The notes: generated from the letters alone by a model not told the origin. Numbered from the stretch's first letter, positions 23,458 through 30,785 are shown. The stretch: 54,507 nucleotides of DNA from Kitasatospora sp. A2-31 (GCF_022288725.1 NZ_JAKNTA010000009.1:309353-363859); one strand, 5' to 3'. Translations and numbers: made by a program.

Positions 23458-24982
23458 AGGGGGGTGCGTCGGTCTCCTCAGAGCCGAGCTTCAGCCCCAC
23501 GTACACCGGAACCTGCACCCCTGCAATGCGCGGCTTGGACCGCCGCAGCCCGGGGATGGCGGCCAGCAGGTTCCGCCCGAAGGTCTCCTTGGTGCCCTTT
23601 CGGTCACGGCCGGAGAGGTCGCACCAGTCCTTCCACGCATCGAAGAGGAGCTCAGTCGGGACCTGGTGGTCGGGGCCGACGGTGCAGCGGTCCTTGAGGA
23701 ATGCCTTGATCGGGGAGACGCTGGCAGCCAGCATCGCGACGGCCTCGGCGGATGATGCGGGCTCGACGAACCGGCCGTGGCCGTTGAGGCTGGCCAGCCC
23801 ATCGAGTGCCCAGTTCAAGATGCCCGCTAGCTCTCGCTTCAGGTCTCGGTCGAGGGTGGTGTCTTCTCGGCCGAGGAACGAGTTCGTCATGGTGAGGACG
23901 ATCAGCCGGGAGGCGATCGCACCGGAGGCGTCGGCGAACGCGGGGAGCTCGTTGCTGAGGAGCAGGAACCGGGCGGGGATGCGCCCGGACCAGGGGTCCT
24001 TGTGTTTGCGGTCGACGGTGATGGTGTCCTCGCCGCTGATCGAGAGGAGGCGTTCGACGACCGTCTCGCCGCCTTGGCGGGGCAGTCGGCCGTCGGCGAC
24101 GATCGCGAGGGATTTCCCGATGAGGTCGGACAGGCCGAAGTTGGTGGCCAGGCTCGACATGGTGGGGCCGGCCATGTTGGCCTTGCCGACCAGGTCGGTG
24201 AGGATGCGCGCGATGGTGCCCTTGCCCGAGCGGGGCGGCCCGATGATGAGCATCATCTTCTGCAGGTCGGTGCGCCCGGAGATGACGTAGCCGAAGAACT
24301 CCTGTAGGGCTGCGACGGCCTGCGGGTCGTCTGGCCAGAGTGCGCTGAGGAACCCGATCCACCTGGCTGGCCTGGGCGCGCTGGGGTCGTAGTCGAAGGG
24401 CACCGAGACCCGGTTGAAGTACAGGGGGGTGAGTGGGTGCAGCTGCCGGGTTCGGATGTCGAGGAGGCCGTTACGGCAGGCGATGACGCAGACGGATTCG
24501 TCAACCGGGTCGGGGGCGGCGAGCCAGCTGGGGACCTCGACGTCGGCCGGCAGGTGGGTGATGGCGGCGCTGGCCTCCATGAGGTTGGCGATCTTCCCCC
24601 GGGTGGGCGCCCAGGGGAGGATCTTCTCCATGCCGTCCTTGTCGACGGAGGCGAAGCGTGCGTGCTCCAGCCTGGAGTACAGGTCGGCGCGCATGGCTGC
24701 GTCGTCGAGTTCCACCCAGTGCGGGCCTGTCCAACGCATCCAGACTCCCCGCCAGCTTCTGAGTGTGAGGAGCCCTTGCATCTTCCAGTTGGGTTCGAGG
24801 GCTCGGGCGACGGCCATGGGGTTGGTCGGGCTGGGCAGCATCGGGCTGCGGCTGCCGGGTCCGGGGTCCTCGCCGTACGGGGCGTCGTCCCACACCTCGG
24901 TGTCGGGAGTCGGACCCTGCGCCGGAATGGCCATCAGCCGGGCGATGACCGGATCCGATGCAGGCCCGTCAAGGGTAGTCAC
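23456..24982 (-). CDS. phage/plasmid primase with SF3 helicase domain (D5/P4 family)
   Basis: 508 residues from GTG 24982 (overlaps previous stop, GTGA). The N-terminal 200 residues match the D5-like region (WVELDDAAMRADLYSRLEHA, VIACRNGLLDIRTRQLHPL, FNRVSVPFDYDPSAPRP). The SF3 helicase follows: Walker A LIIGPPRSGKGTIARIL near 244-260, SSLATNFGLSDLIGKSLAIV, VADGRLPRQGG, and motif C-like RIPARFLLLSNELPAF. The C-terminal D5 winged helix region (LFDAWKDWCDLSGRD) is present. Such proteins initiate replication of phage satellites and some elements by opening the origin; the iteron cluster is just downstream. No toprim or AEP catalytic primase motif is evident in it. Confidence 0.9.
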   Translation of the reverse strand: MTTLDGPASDPVIARLMAIPAQGPTPDTEVWDDAPYGEDPGPGSRSPMLPSPTNPMAVARALEPNWKMQGLLTLRSWRGVWMRWTGPHWVELDDAAMRADLYSRLEHARFASVDKDGMEKILPWAPTRGKIANLMEASAAITHLPADVEVPSWLAAPDPVDESVCVIACRNGLLDIRTRQLHPLTPLYFNRVSVPFDYDPSAPRPARWIGFLSALWPDDPQAVAALQEFFGYVISGRTDLQKMMLIIGPPRSGKGTIARILTDLVGKANMAGPTMSSLATNFGLSDLIGKSLAIVADGRLPRQGGETVVERLLSISGEDTITVDRKHKDPWSGRIPARFLLLSNELPAFADASGAIASRLIVLTMTNSFLGREDTTLDRDLKRELAGILNWALDGLASLNGHGRFVEPASSAEAVAMLAASVSPIKAFLKDRCTVGPDHQVPTELLFDAWKDWCDLSGRDRKGTKETFGRNLLAAIPGLRRSKPRIAGVQVPVYVGLKLGSEETDAPP

Positions 24983-25467
24983 GCGGCGGCTCCCGCTCGT
25001 TCGTCAGATAGGTCTGTTTGGTGGCCGTTGATGAGGTGCCGGCGCCAGCCCGGGCGGCCGGGGATGGCGATGGGCGGCCAGTCGGGGGTCGCAGTGACGG
25101 GGCGGGTGGTGCCTGTGGTCTCGGCCCGGGCGACGCACAGTTCCTCCCAGGTGGGCCGTTGCGCGAGCTCTCTCGCGATGGAGATGGCGTACCGGTCGGC
25201 GTCGGTGCAGATGGCGGCCCACCACTGGGCGTCGTCGAGACCGTCGAGCCACTGCTGCCATGCCTCCTCGGTGCGCCAGGCTTCGGCGGCGGCGATGACG
25301 GCGGCGGCCCGGAGCGGGTCGGCTTGGTCGAGCCTCGCCCAGTCGGGGCTGCCGTAGGCGGGTGCGTCGCCAAGGATGGCCAGTTGCTGGCGGGCCCAAG
25401 CTCGGGCTTCGGTGTGCGCGGCCGTGATGGCGAAGTCGTCGTTGGCCGGATTCAGGGGCGGGTTCAT
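24979..25467 (-). CDS. hypothetical protein, 162 aa
   Basis: ATG 25467 overlaps the upstream stop (ATGA); its stop overlaps the primase GTG. Trp-rich helical protein (EARAWARQQLAILGDAPAYG, EAWQQWLDGLDDAQWWAAI, DRYAISIARELAQRPTWEEL) with a basic end (RPGWRRHLINGHQTDLSDE). The longer open frame upstream of 25467 is low-complexity shadow sequence. No family recognised; translation is linked to the primase. Confidence 0.65.
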   Translation of the reverse strand: MNPPLNPANDDFAITAAHTEARAWARQQLAILGDAPAYGSPDWARLDQADPLRAAAVIAAAEAWRTEEAWQQWLDGLDDAQWWAAICTDADRYAISIARELAQRPTWEELCVARAETTGTTRPVTATPDWPPIAIPGRPGWRRHLINGHQTDLSDERAGAAA

Positions 25468-25649
25468 GCAGTTGCCTCCGCCCGGTGGTCGGTGAAGCGG
25501 CGCCGGAGTTCCCACAGCTGCCAGCCGGCGGCGGCGAGGCGGCGCATTTCGTGTCGGGTTTCGTGTCGGGTGAGGCCGTAGGGGGACGGCCCGAGGGCCC
25601 CCGCCGCAGTGCGGCTGGCGGGGGCCTCGGTGGCGGTGCGGCGGGTCAT
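25464..25649 (-). CDS. small basic protein, 61 aa
   Basis: ATG overlaps the stop of the upstream gene (TGATG) and its own stop overlaps the next ATG (ATGA). Contains RHETRHEMRRLAAAGWQLWE and LRRRFTDHR. Positively charged, likely cytoplasmic. No family recognised. Confidence 0.55.
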   Translation of the reverse strand: MTRRTATEAPASRTAAGALGPSPYGLTRHETRHEMRRLAAAGWQLWELRRRFTDHRAEATA

Positions 25650-26167
25650 CAGCAGGCCTCGACCCCGGTGTGCCGGGTGAGGCGGGCGTCGGTGAGCTGG
25701 GCGGCGAGGCGGTCGACCAGGGCGGCGGCGGCCCGGAGCTCGGCGGCGAGGCGGGCGAGGCCGGCCTCGTCGTAGTCCTCGACGTCGCCGGTGTGGAAGG
25801 CGACGGCGGCCCGCAGGCCGGTGTCGCCGTAGGGGCTGTCATTGCCGTACGGGTTGTCGGCGAGCCAGCAGGAGAGCAGTTCCTCGGTCTCGCCGTTGGC
25901 GCGGGTGACGGTGACGGCGGTTTCGCTGCTGGTGTGGTAGAGGTCTTCGGGGTGGTCGAGGCGGTTGTGGTGGTCGAGGGTGCACCAGCTGGGCTCGGGG
26001 ATGGTGATGATGGTGTTGCCCCAGACGGGGGCGCTGGTGGTGAGTCGGCCGGGCCGGGCCGCGATGGCGGCACTGGCCTGGGTGCGGACCCGGTCGATGG
26101 CCGTGGTGAGCGGGGTGTCAGGGGTCTCGGTGGTAGTGGTGCAGCGAGCCGTGGAGGTAGTCTTCAC
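25649..26167 (-). CDS. DUF6907-like protein, 172 aa
   Basis: GTG 26167 has AAAGGAG six bases upstream, deciding the start over an earlier ATG. Beta-rich first half with PSWCTLDHHNRLDHPEDLYH (Cys and His residues suited to a metal site) and WLADNPYGNDSPYGD, then a helical end (LAAELRAAAALVDRLAAQL). The WC.xDH motif matches my memory of DUF6907 proteins of streptomycete phages and elements, function unknown. First gene of the primase operon. Confidence 0.65.
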   Translation of the reverse strand: MKTTSTARCTTTTETPDTPLTTAIDRVRTQASAAIAARPGRLTTSAPVWGNTIITIPEPSWCTLDHHNRLDHPEDLYHTSSETAVTVTRANGETEELLSCWLADNPYGNDSPYGDTGLRAAVAFHTGDVEDYDEAGLARLAAELRAAAALVDRLAAQLTDARLTRHTGVEAC

Positions 26168-26293
26168 CTGAAGCTCCTTTCGACGGCGGCGCAATGGGTC
26201 GGTAGCCCGCGCCGCCGTTCTGCTGTTCTGGACTGGATGGCGCTGGTGCTTCTGGCCCTCAGCGGGATTGCCGTCCTGCTGGGGGCTGTGCTG

Positions 26294-26512
26294 TCAGGCG
26301 GTCCTGGCACCTGCAACGGCCGGTGCGAGTAGCACGCGCAGGGACGCCTTCTGCTGGTCGGTGAGGGGCGGGGCGAGGTCGACGGCCGCTTGGATGCGGC
26401 GCCAACGAGCGGCTCCGGCGTGGTCGCCTCGCGCTTCCGCCTCGCGCGCCAGACACTCGCCGTACGAAATCTGCGTCTCGTTTGCCGCCTCGACGGCGGG
26501 GCTGTCCGTCAT
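26294..26512 (-). CDS. hypothetical protein, 72 aa
   Basis: ATG 26512 overlaps the stop of the excisionase-like gene (ATGA). Helical: AANETQISYGECLAREAEAR, then AARWRRIQAAVDLAPPLTDQ and a short end. No family recognised. Cotranslated with the HTH protein, so possibly part of excision or early control. Confidence 0.62.
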   Translation of the reverse strand: MTDSPAVEAANETQISYGECLAREAEARGDHAGAARWRRIQAAVDLAPPLTDQQKASLRVLLAPAVAGARTA

Positions 26513-26724
26513 GCGGCTTCCTGCCGGGCAAGCCACGCATCAAAGCGTTCGATCTCTGCGGCGCTGTATAGAACCCGACGGCCGACCCGAACCCATCTCG
26601 GTCCGTAACCACGGTGCCGCCAGTACCGGACTGTGCCGGGTTCCGTGCGGTACCGCGTCGCTACCTCTGCGGTCGTCAGGTAGTCAACTTCGCCGATCGG
26701 CCCTCCACGGGGCACGTTGGCCAC
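26509..26724 (-). CDS. excisionase-like (MerR/AlpA-type HTH) protein, 71 aa
   Basis: GTG 26724 with AGGGGG seven bases upstream. DNA-binding signature of the excisionase/AlpA class: VDYLTTAEVATRYRTEPGTV, RYWRHRGYGPRWVRVGRRVL, YSAAEIERFDAWL. In related elements such proteins bind att or promoter DNA and favour excision or early transcription (Xis, AlpA). It is divergent from the XRE repressor gene, a lysis-lysogeny-like switch. For a serine integrase the directionality factor is usually of other folds, so a regulator role is equally likely. Confidence 0.82.
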   Translation of the reverse strand: MANVPRGGPIGEVDYLTTAEVATRYRTEPGTVRYWRHRGYGPRWVRVGRRVLYSAAEIERFDAWLARQEAA

Positions 26725-26839
26725 TGGAAATCCCCCTGTCTGGCTAGGAGTGACTGCCTTTCTATAGAGTGACAGCGCCACCCAACGCATGTCAACGCCT
26801 AGGCGACTGTCATCCTGGAGCAGACAGGAGGGGATTTCG
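26725..26839. promoter_or_regulatory. divergent control region between excisionase-like and XRE genes
   Basis: Holds TGACAG (26770-26775) and its complement CTGTCA (26807-26812), each flanked by a GCGCC/GGCG-type extension, making an interrupted palindrome; GAGTGACTG at about 26746 and GAGTGACAG at 26768 form a direct repeat. TATAGA lies close to the repeats on the minus strand. These are good candidate operators of the XRE repressor, acting on both genes. Confidence 0.5.
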
Positions 26840-27457
26840 ATGAAGCTGGAAGAGTCAATCGGAGCCAACATCGCGCGGCTCCGCGAGATGTCTGGGCTCT
26901 CTCAGGCCCAGCTGGGCGACGCCCTTGGGAGGTACCTTGAGAAGCCATGGAGCCGGCAGGCCGTCTCGGCCGCAGAGAAAGGCCGGCGGGCATTCACCGC
27001 TGTGGAACTCGTTTCGCTGTCCCTAGCTCTGAGTTCGTCGGTTCCAGATCTACTGCTACCCACAGGCGATTCAACCGACGGTGAGCCGCTTCTGCCTGGC
27101 CCGGCCCCCGTGAACCGATCTGACTACGAGCGCATCCTGTTCCGCGACAGTGATCAAGCGGACCCCGTCGGCCCCGATGCTGCTGCGCTGAGCCGGGCCC
27201 GCAACTTGGTCGCATCAGCCAGCCACCTCCAGCACAAAGCGCTGCAGCTGGGCAGCATCCTCGCGAACGCCGCGTTCATGCTCGACCAAGCGTCCCTTCT
27301 CCTCGGGGCTCCGGGGGAAGCGGCTGAAACTTCGGGTGAGATGGTGTCCGATGGACGCCCAGTCACCATCACCGAGATCGAAGCGGCCGGCGGATCGGTT
27401 GAGGAAGCAATCCGCCGCAGCCGCGGAACGGCCCCCGGCGCCGACTCGGCCGAGTAG
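26840..27457 (+). CDS. XRE-family repressor, 205 aa
   Basis: ATG 26840 preceded by AGGAGGGG. HTH_3 domain in residues about 5-65: SIGANIARLREMSGLSQAQL, then KPWSRQAVSAAEKGRRAFTA. The C-terminal 140 residues are a helical effector part without protease motif (no Ser-Lys LexA-type pair seen). It is the only plus-strand gene in the right end and faces the integrase gene across a terminator. Probably the main repressor of the primase and excisionase operon. Base composition here is lower in GC than the host. Confidence 0.87.
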   Translation: MKLEESIGANIARLREMSGLSQAQLGDALGRYLEKPWSRQAVSAAEKGRRAFTAVELVSLSLALSSSVPDLLLPTGDSTDGEPLLPGPAPVNRSDYERILFRDSDQADPVGPDAAALSRARNLVASASHLQHKALQLGSILANAAFMLDQASLLLGAPGEAAETSGEMVSDGRPVTITEIEAAGGSVEEAIRRSRGTAPGADSAE

Positions 27458-27486
27458 TTGTGGGGGTGGGCGCGAGCGGATGCGAA

Positions 27487-27510
27487 GGCCCCCGCGGCAC
27501 AGCGGGGGCC
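27487..27510. terminator. bidirectional terminator between XRE and integrase genes
   Basis: GGCCCCCGC at 27487-27495 and GCGGGGGCC at 27502-27510, loop GGCACA, between convergent stop codons at 27457 and 27516. Confidence 0.78.
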
Positions 27511-27515
27511 GCAGA

Positions 27516-29168
27516 CTACTGACTCGGCCGCTTCCAGTCGATGGCGATGGTGCTTTCGTCGAAGTAGGTCTGGCCGGTGCCGGGCTTGAAGCCAGGGGGC
27601 CGGCCACGGCGGGCCTTGTGAATGGTGACGGTCATCAGTGCCCGGATGATCGACTGCTTCTTGTCGATGTCGAAGCGCTTCCAGAGCGTGCCGATCTGAG
27701 GGTCGCCGAGGGGCAGGGACGCGAGGACGGACGTCGAGGCCAGCGCGGCCATCTGCGCTTCGACCTTCTCCAGGCGCTTGCGGGTGAGGGCGGTGCCGTC
27801 GAGCATCTGCTGGCGGGTGATGAGGTCTTCGCTGTAGTCCTGCGTGAAGCCGTCCAGCTTGGCGCGTAGCGCGTTGGCGGTGGCGGCCAGGTCATGGCGC
27901 TTGTCGCCGTTCTGCTGAGGCGGCAGGAGGAGCTCTGCGGCGTCGGGGCGGGCCAGGCGCAGGATTGCGTGGCCCTCGATGAAGCCGTCGAGGCTGGCGG
28001 CGTCGCGGATGGCATGGCTGGTGCTGGCGTTGCACCGGTACGCCGGCCGGTGGGTCTTGGCCTTCTCGGGCTCGGTGTCGACCCCGTTCCGCTGCGCGGC
28101 GCGCGCGGCGGTCTGCTGGGCCTTCTTCGTGCCGCCGATGCCGGTGGTGGAGCAGCGCACGGTGGAGCCGCACCAGCAGGCGTACAGGCCGCTGCCGAGC
28201 CACTTGCGGCCGTTGCCGGTGGTGGTCCGTCGGGCGGGGTTGGTGAGGATGGCGCGGCAGGCGTACCAGGTGTCCTCGTCGACGATGGGCGCCCAGCCTG
28301 CGCGGCCGGCGATGTCGGACTGCTTCTTCCCGTCGGGCCCGATCGCGGTGACCTCCATGAGGCCGGCGTTCCGGGGGCGCAGGAGGAGCTTGCGGATCTC
28401 CTCGCGCTTCCACGGGCGGTCCTCGGGCTCGCCCCTGGTGCCGTCCTCCTGCCGGTAGCGGCGGGCCACGGTGCGCACGCCGGCGGCAGCCCAGGTTCGT
28501 TCGATGGAGGCGAGGGAGTCGCCGGCGACGACGGCTTTGGTGGCCTGCTCGGTCCACCATGCTTCGCTTTCGGGGGCGTTCAGAGCTTCGGTGCCGCAGG
28601 CCTGGCAGATGCGGTCGGTGTCGAAGCCCTGGGGCGCCTCGCAGCTGGGGCACAGGAGGGTGCGCGGGGTGGCGCCGTCGGCGCCGTAGCCGAACGGACG
28701 GGGGCCACCGCGGTACTTGCCCTGCTCTGCGGCCTGGCGTTTGGCTGCGGAGATTCGCTCGATCGAGTGGGCCACCTCGTGCTTGGCGACGGAGGCTTGG
28801 ATCTCTGCGGTCATGACGCCGGAGGCGGTGCTGAGGTCGATGACGCCGGCCTTGCAGGTGCGGATGACCGCGCCGGTCTCCTGAACCACCTTGACGAGCT
28901 CTTCAAGGTCCGGGAGACGCCTGTAGAGCCGGTCGGAGTGCCAGGCGACAACGGCTTGGACATGGCCGTCTCGGAGGTCCTGGAGGAGCGCGCGGTACCC
29001 GGGCCTGGGCTTGCCTGCGTATGCCGAGATGTCGTTGTCGCGATGTACGGCGACGATGTCCCACCCCAGGGAGTCGGCGAGGGCCCGGCAGTCTTCTTCC
29101 TGACGCTGGACGCCGGCGGCTCGCCCGGTGGGGTCGCTGCTGATTCGGAGGTAGAGGGCCGCCCTCAC
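27516..29168 (-). CDS. int: large serine recombinase, element integrase
   Basis: 550 residues from GTG 29168 (VRAALYLRIS); an ATG at 29225 is in frame but the family motif starts here. Resolvase domain: catalytic Ser10 in YLRIS, then DNDISAYAGKPRPGYRALLQ and AVVAWHSDRLYRRLPDLEEL. A zinc-ribbon-like insert LLCPSCEAPQGF...RICQACG lies before the recombinase domain (WKREEIRKLLLRPRNAGLME). A second zinc domain (GLYACWCGSTVRC...YRCNAS) and a C-terminal coiled coil (LTRKRLEKVEAQMAALAST) follow. Large serine integrases need only attB and attP plus a directionality factor. The gene begins 75 bases from attR. A 9-codon frame, MSDFDGRAA, ends in GTGA overlap with the start. Confidence 0.95.
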   Translation of the reverse strand: MRAALYLRISSDPTGRAAGVQRQEEDCRALADSLGWDIVAVHRDNDISAYAGKPRPGYRALLQDLRDGHVQAVVAWHSDRLYRRLPDLEELVKVVQETGAVIRTCKAGVIDLSTASGVMTAEIQASVAKHEVAHSIERISAAKRQAAEQGKYRGGPRPFGYGADGATPRTLLCPSCEAPQGFDTDRICQACGTEALNAPESEAWWTEQATKAVVAGDSLASIERTWAAAGVRTVARRYRQEDGTRGEPEDRPWKREEIRKLLLRPRNAGLMEVTAIGPDGKKQSDIAGRAGWAPIVDEDTWYACRAILTNPARRTTTGNGRKWLGSGLYACWCGSTVRCSTTGIGGTKKAQQTAARAAQRNGVDTEPEKAKTHRPAYRCNASTSHAIRDAASLDGFIEGHAILRLARPDAAELLLPPQQNGDKRHDLAATANALRAKLDGFTQDYSEDLITRQQMLDGTALTRKRLEKVEAQMAALASTSVLASLPLGDPQIGTLWKRFDIDKKQSIIRALMTVTIHKARRGRPPGFKPGTGQTYFDESTIAIDWKRPSQ

Positions 29169-29230
29169 GCGGCACGCCCATCGAAGTCGCTCATGCCAGA
29201 AGCATGGCGCACTATAAGCGTTCATGTCTA

Positions 29231-29256
29231 CGCATTGACAGATCGAAGCCGCTGCC
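29231..29256. other. attR: attR, right chromosome-element junction
   Basis: Element DNA ends at ATTGACAGA; TCG 29243-29245 is the shared core; the sequence to the right (AAGCCGCTGCCGCTC) is yifB coding for KSGSGF on the minus strand. Fusing the element ends (ATTGACAGATCGGTCCCTGA) gives the deduced attP. Confidence 0.85.
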
Positions 29257-29487
29257 GCTCTTGGGCACCGAGGCCGGGCTGAGCCCCACCGTCAGCTTCC
29301 GCTGCGGCCACGCCTCACCGCTGTTGACGACGGCCGCGCGCACCCGGTCGCGGGCCTCGGACAGCGCTTTGTCGGGCAGGCCGACCAGGGTGAACGCGGC
29401 GACTCCGGGTTCGAGGTCGGCCTGGACCTCGACGATCACCCCGTCGACGCCGACCAGCGCGACCGAGCACGTACGGGCGAAGGCCAT
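29243..29487 (-). pseudogene. yifB: YifB/ComM-like ATPase, 5' part of interrupted gene
   Basis: Starts ATG 29487: AFARTCSVALVGVDGVIVEV, then AGVAAFTLVGLPDKALSEAR and WPQRKLTVGLSPASVPKSGS, the N-terminal ChlI/Lon-S5-like domain of YifB. The native part stops at GSGFD; nine further element-encoded residues lead to a stop at 29212. The rest of the gene is at 3536-5093. The yraN stop is two bases upstream, so the fragment is still transcribed with yraN and should give a short, likely inactive peptide. Confidence 0.92.
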
Positions 29488-29488
29488 C

Positions 29489-30244
29489 TCAGACCACCCC
29501 CCGGAGGTGGTCGACCGACGCGGCGCCCCGCGTCCGGTTGACGACGGCCACGAGGTCGATCCGGACGCCGCCGGGCGGAACGGGCGGCCACTGCGGATCG
29601 GCCGGCGAAGGCTGGTGGCCGGTACCGACGAGCTCGGCGAAGTGGCCGGGCCAGCGCTCGGCCATCCAGCGCTCCGCCAGCCGCTGCAGCCGGGCGGCCT
29701 TGGCCTGGTCGATCGCCTCGCTGGGCTGTTGGAAGCCCCGCTCGGAGCGGGTCTTCACCTCGCAGACGGCGAGGGTGTCCCCGTCGAGGGCGACGATGTC
29801 GAGCTCGCCCTCGACGCAGCGCCAGTTCCGGTCCAGGATCCGCAGCCCGCTCTCGGCCAGCCGGCGGGCGGCGACGCGCTCCCCGTAGCGGCCGAGGCCG
29901 TTGTTCGAACTCCGCCCGGCGGCGCCGGGCCGGGAGGCCTGGACGCCGGATCGGGCCCGGGTACCCGGCCGCTCCCGGGCGCCGGTGCGTGCCCGGGCGC
30001 CGGTGTGCTCATGGGGAACCGGCACGTCGGGGGCGGGCAGGTGCGGACCTTCACCGCCCGGGTCGGGCACGACCAGGTCCGGCACGGCCAGGTCCGGCAG
30101 GAGCGGTTCCTGTGCGGCCCGGCTGGCGGGCCGGCCCGGCCGGGTCTTCGGCGACTCGGTCTTCTTTCGCGCGGTGCGCGTGCCGCGTGTGGTGCTTCGT
30201 GTCGTGCGTGTGGTGCTGCGCTTGGTGTCCTGCACGGTGACCAC
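29489..30244 (-). CDS. yraN: YraN/UPF0102 nuclease-fold protein with long N-terminal extension
   Basis: 251 residues. The conserved UPF0102 domain is residues about 116-235: GRYGERVAARRLAESGLRIL, WRCVEGELDIVALDGDTLAV, CEVKTRSERGF and RIDLVAVV. The acidic residues of ELDI and CEVK fit an endonuclease-type fold. The first 115 residues are Arg/Thr/Pro-rich and low-complexity, far beyond the usual 120-residue family length; the true start may lie further in. The gene precedes yifB with a 1-base gap, the order seen in other actinobacteria. Confidence 0.85.
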   Translation of the reverse strand: MVTVQDTKRSTTRTTRSTTRGTRTARKKTESPKTRPGRPASRAAQEPLLPDLAVPDLVVPDPGGEGPHLPAPDVPVPHEHTGARARTGARERPGTRARSGVQASRPGAAGRSSNNGLGRYGERVAARRLAESGLRILDRNWRCVEGELDIVALDGDTLAVCEVKTRSERGFQQPSEAIDQAKAARLQRLAERWMAERWPGHFAELVGTGHQPSPADPQWPPVPPGGVRIDLVAVVNRTRGAASVDHLRGVV

Positions 30245-30300
30245 CTCCGCCGGGGAGGTTGCCGTGCGGCCCGGAGCCGGGCCAGGGGGTTGTTCTTTCC

Positions 30301-30326
30301 TGTGGATAACTCCGGCCTGTGGATAA
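30301..30326. promoter_or_regulatory. pair of DnaA-box-like sequences
   Basis: TGTGGATAA at 30301-30309 and again at 30318-30326, 17 bp apart, inside a repeated CTGTGGATAAC context. The complement TTATCCACA is the classical DnaA box. They lie in the 160-bp gap upstream of yraN and downstream of the DUF2469 gene, in the likely promoter of yraN-yifB-dprA. Confidence 0.5.
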
Positions 30327-30403
30327 CTTCTGTCACCCGCAGGGGTGAGAATCCCGCAATACCCGAAATTCCCCTGGACATCCCGGCGCCGGGAGGTCCA
30401 ACG

Positions 30404-30730
30404 TCAGTTCCCGAACCCGGAGTCGTCCGAGGGCAGCTCGAGATCGCTCTTCGCGAGCTCCTCGATGTTCACGTCCTTGAAGGTCAGCACCCGGACCTTG
30501 CGGACGAACCGGGCCGGCCGGTACATGTCCCAGACCCACGCGTCCGCCATCGACACCTCGAAGAAGACCTCACCCTGGACCGAGTGCACCTGCAGCTCGT
30601 AGTCGTTGGTGAGGTAGAAACGTCGCTCGGTCTCGATCACGTACTTGAACAGGCCGACGACGTCCCGGTACTCCCGGTAGAGCTTGAGCTCCATCTCGGT
30701 CTCGTACTTCTCGAGATCTTCGGCACTCAT
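30404..30730 (-). CDS. DUF2469-family protein
   Basis: 108 residues: MSAEDLEKYETEMELKLYRE, YRDVVGLFKYVIETERRFYL, HSVQGEVFFEVSMADAWVWD and MYRPARFVRKVRVLTFKDVN. This is the highly conserved actinobacterial DUF2469 family, usually encoded near rplS and rnhB; function unknown. Acidic C-terminus. Full expected length. Confidence 0.92.
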   Translation of the reverse strand: MSAEDLEKYETEMELKLYREYRDVVGLFKYVIETERRFYLTNDYELQVHSVQGEVFFEVSMADAWVWDMYRPARFVRKVRVLTFKDVNIEELAKSDLELPSDDSGFGN

Positions 30731-30785
30731 CCAGGCGTCCCCTCAACTTGTCACGTCCACCCATTGTGGACCACCGCACCTGCCC

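Larger units (their letters stand above)
5094..29245. mobile_element. 24.15-kb integrative element in yifB, conjugative/phage-satellite hybrid
   Basis: Bounded by reconstructed attL (TCG 5094-5096) and attR (TCG 29243-29245). It encodes a large serine integrase beside attR, an excisionase-like HTH protein, XRE and GntR repressors, an SF3 primase-helicase, an FtsK/TraB-type translocase with Spd-like membrane proteins, a WhiB-like protein, a tyrosine recombinase and a lone tail tape measure protein. Left half is on the plus strand, right half mostly on the minus strand, meeting near 15.1-15.9 kb. Presence of TraB- and Spd-like genes with repressor and replication genes is typical of actinomycete integrative and conjugative elements (pSAM2 type); serine integrase and tape measure gene are not. 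Transfer ability is inferred, not shown. Confidence 0.9.

Noticed and set aside
25470..26073. Upstream extension of the 162-residue protein frame
   Set aside because: Pro/Ser/Thr low-complexity shadow of the DUF6907-like and 61-residue genes; ATG 25467 with ATGA overlap is the better start.
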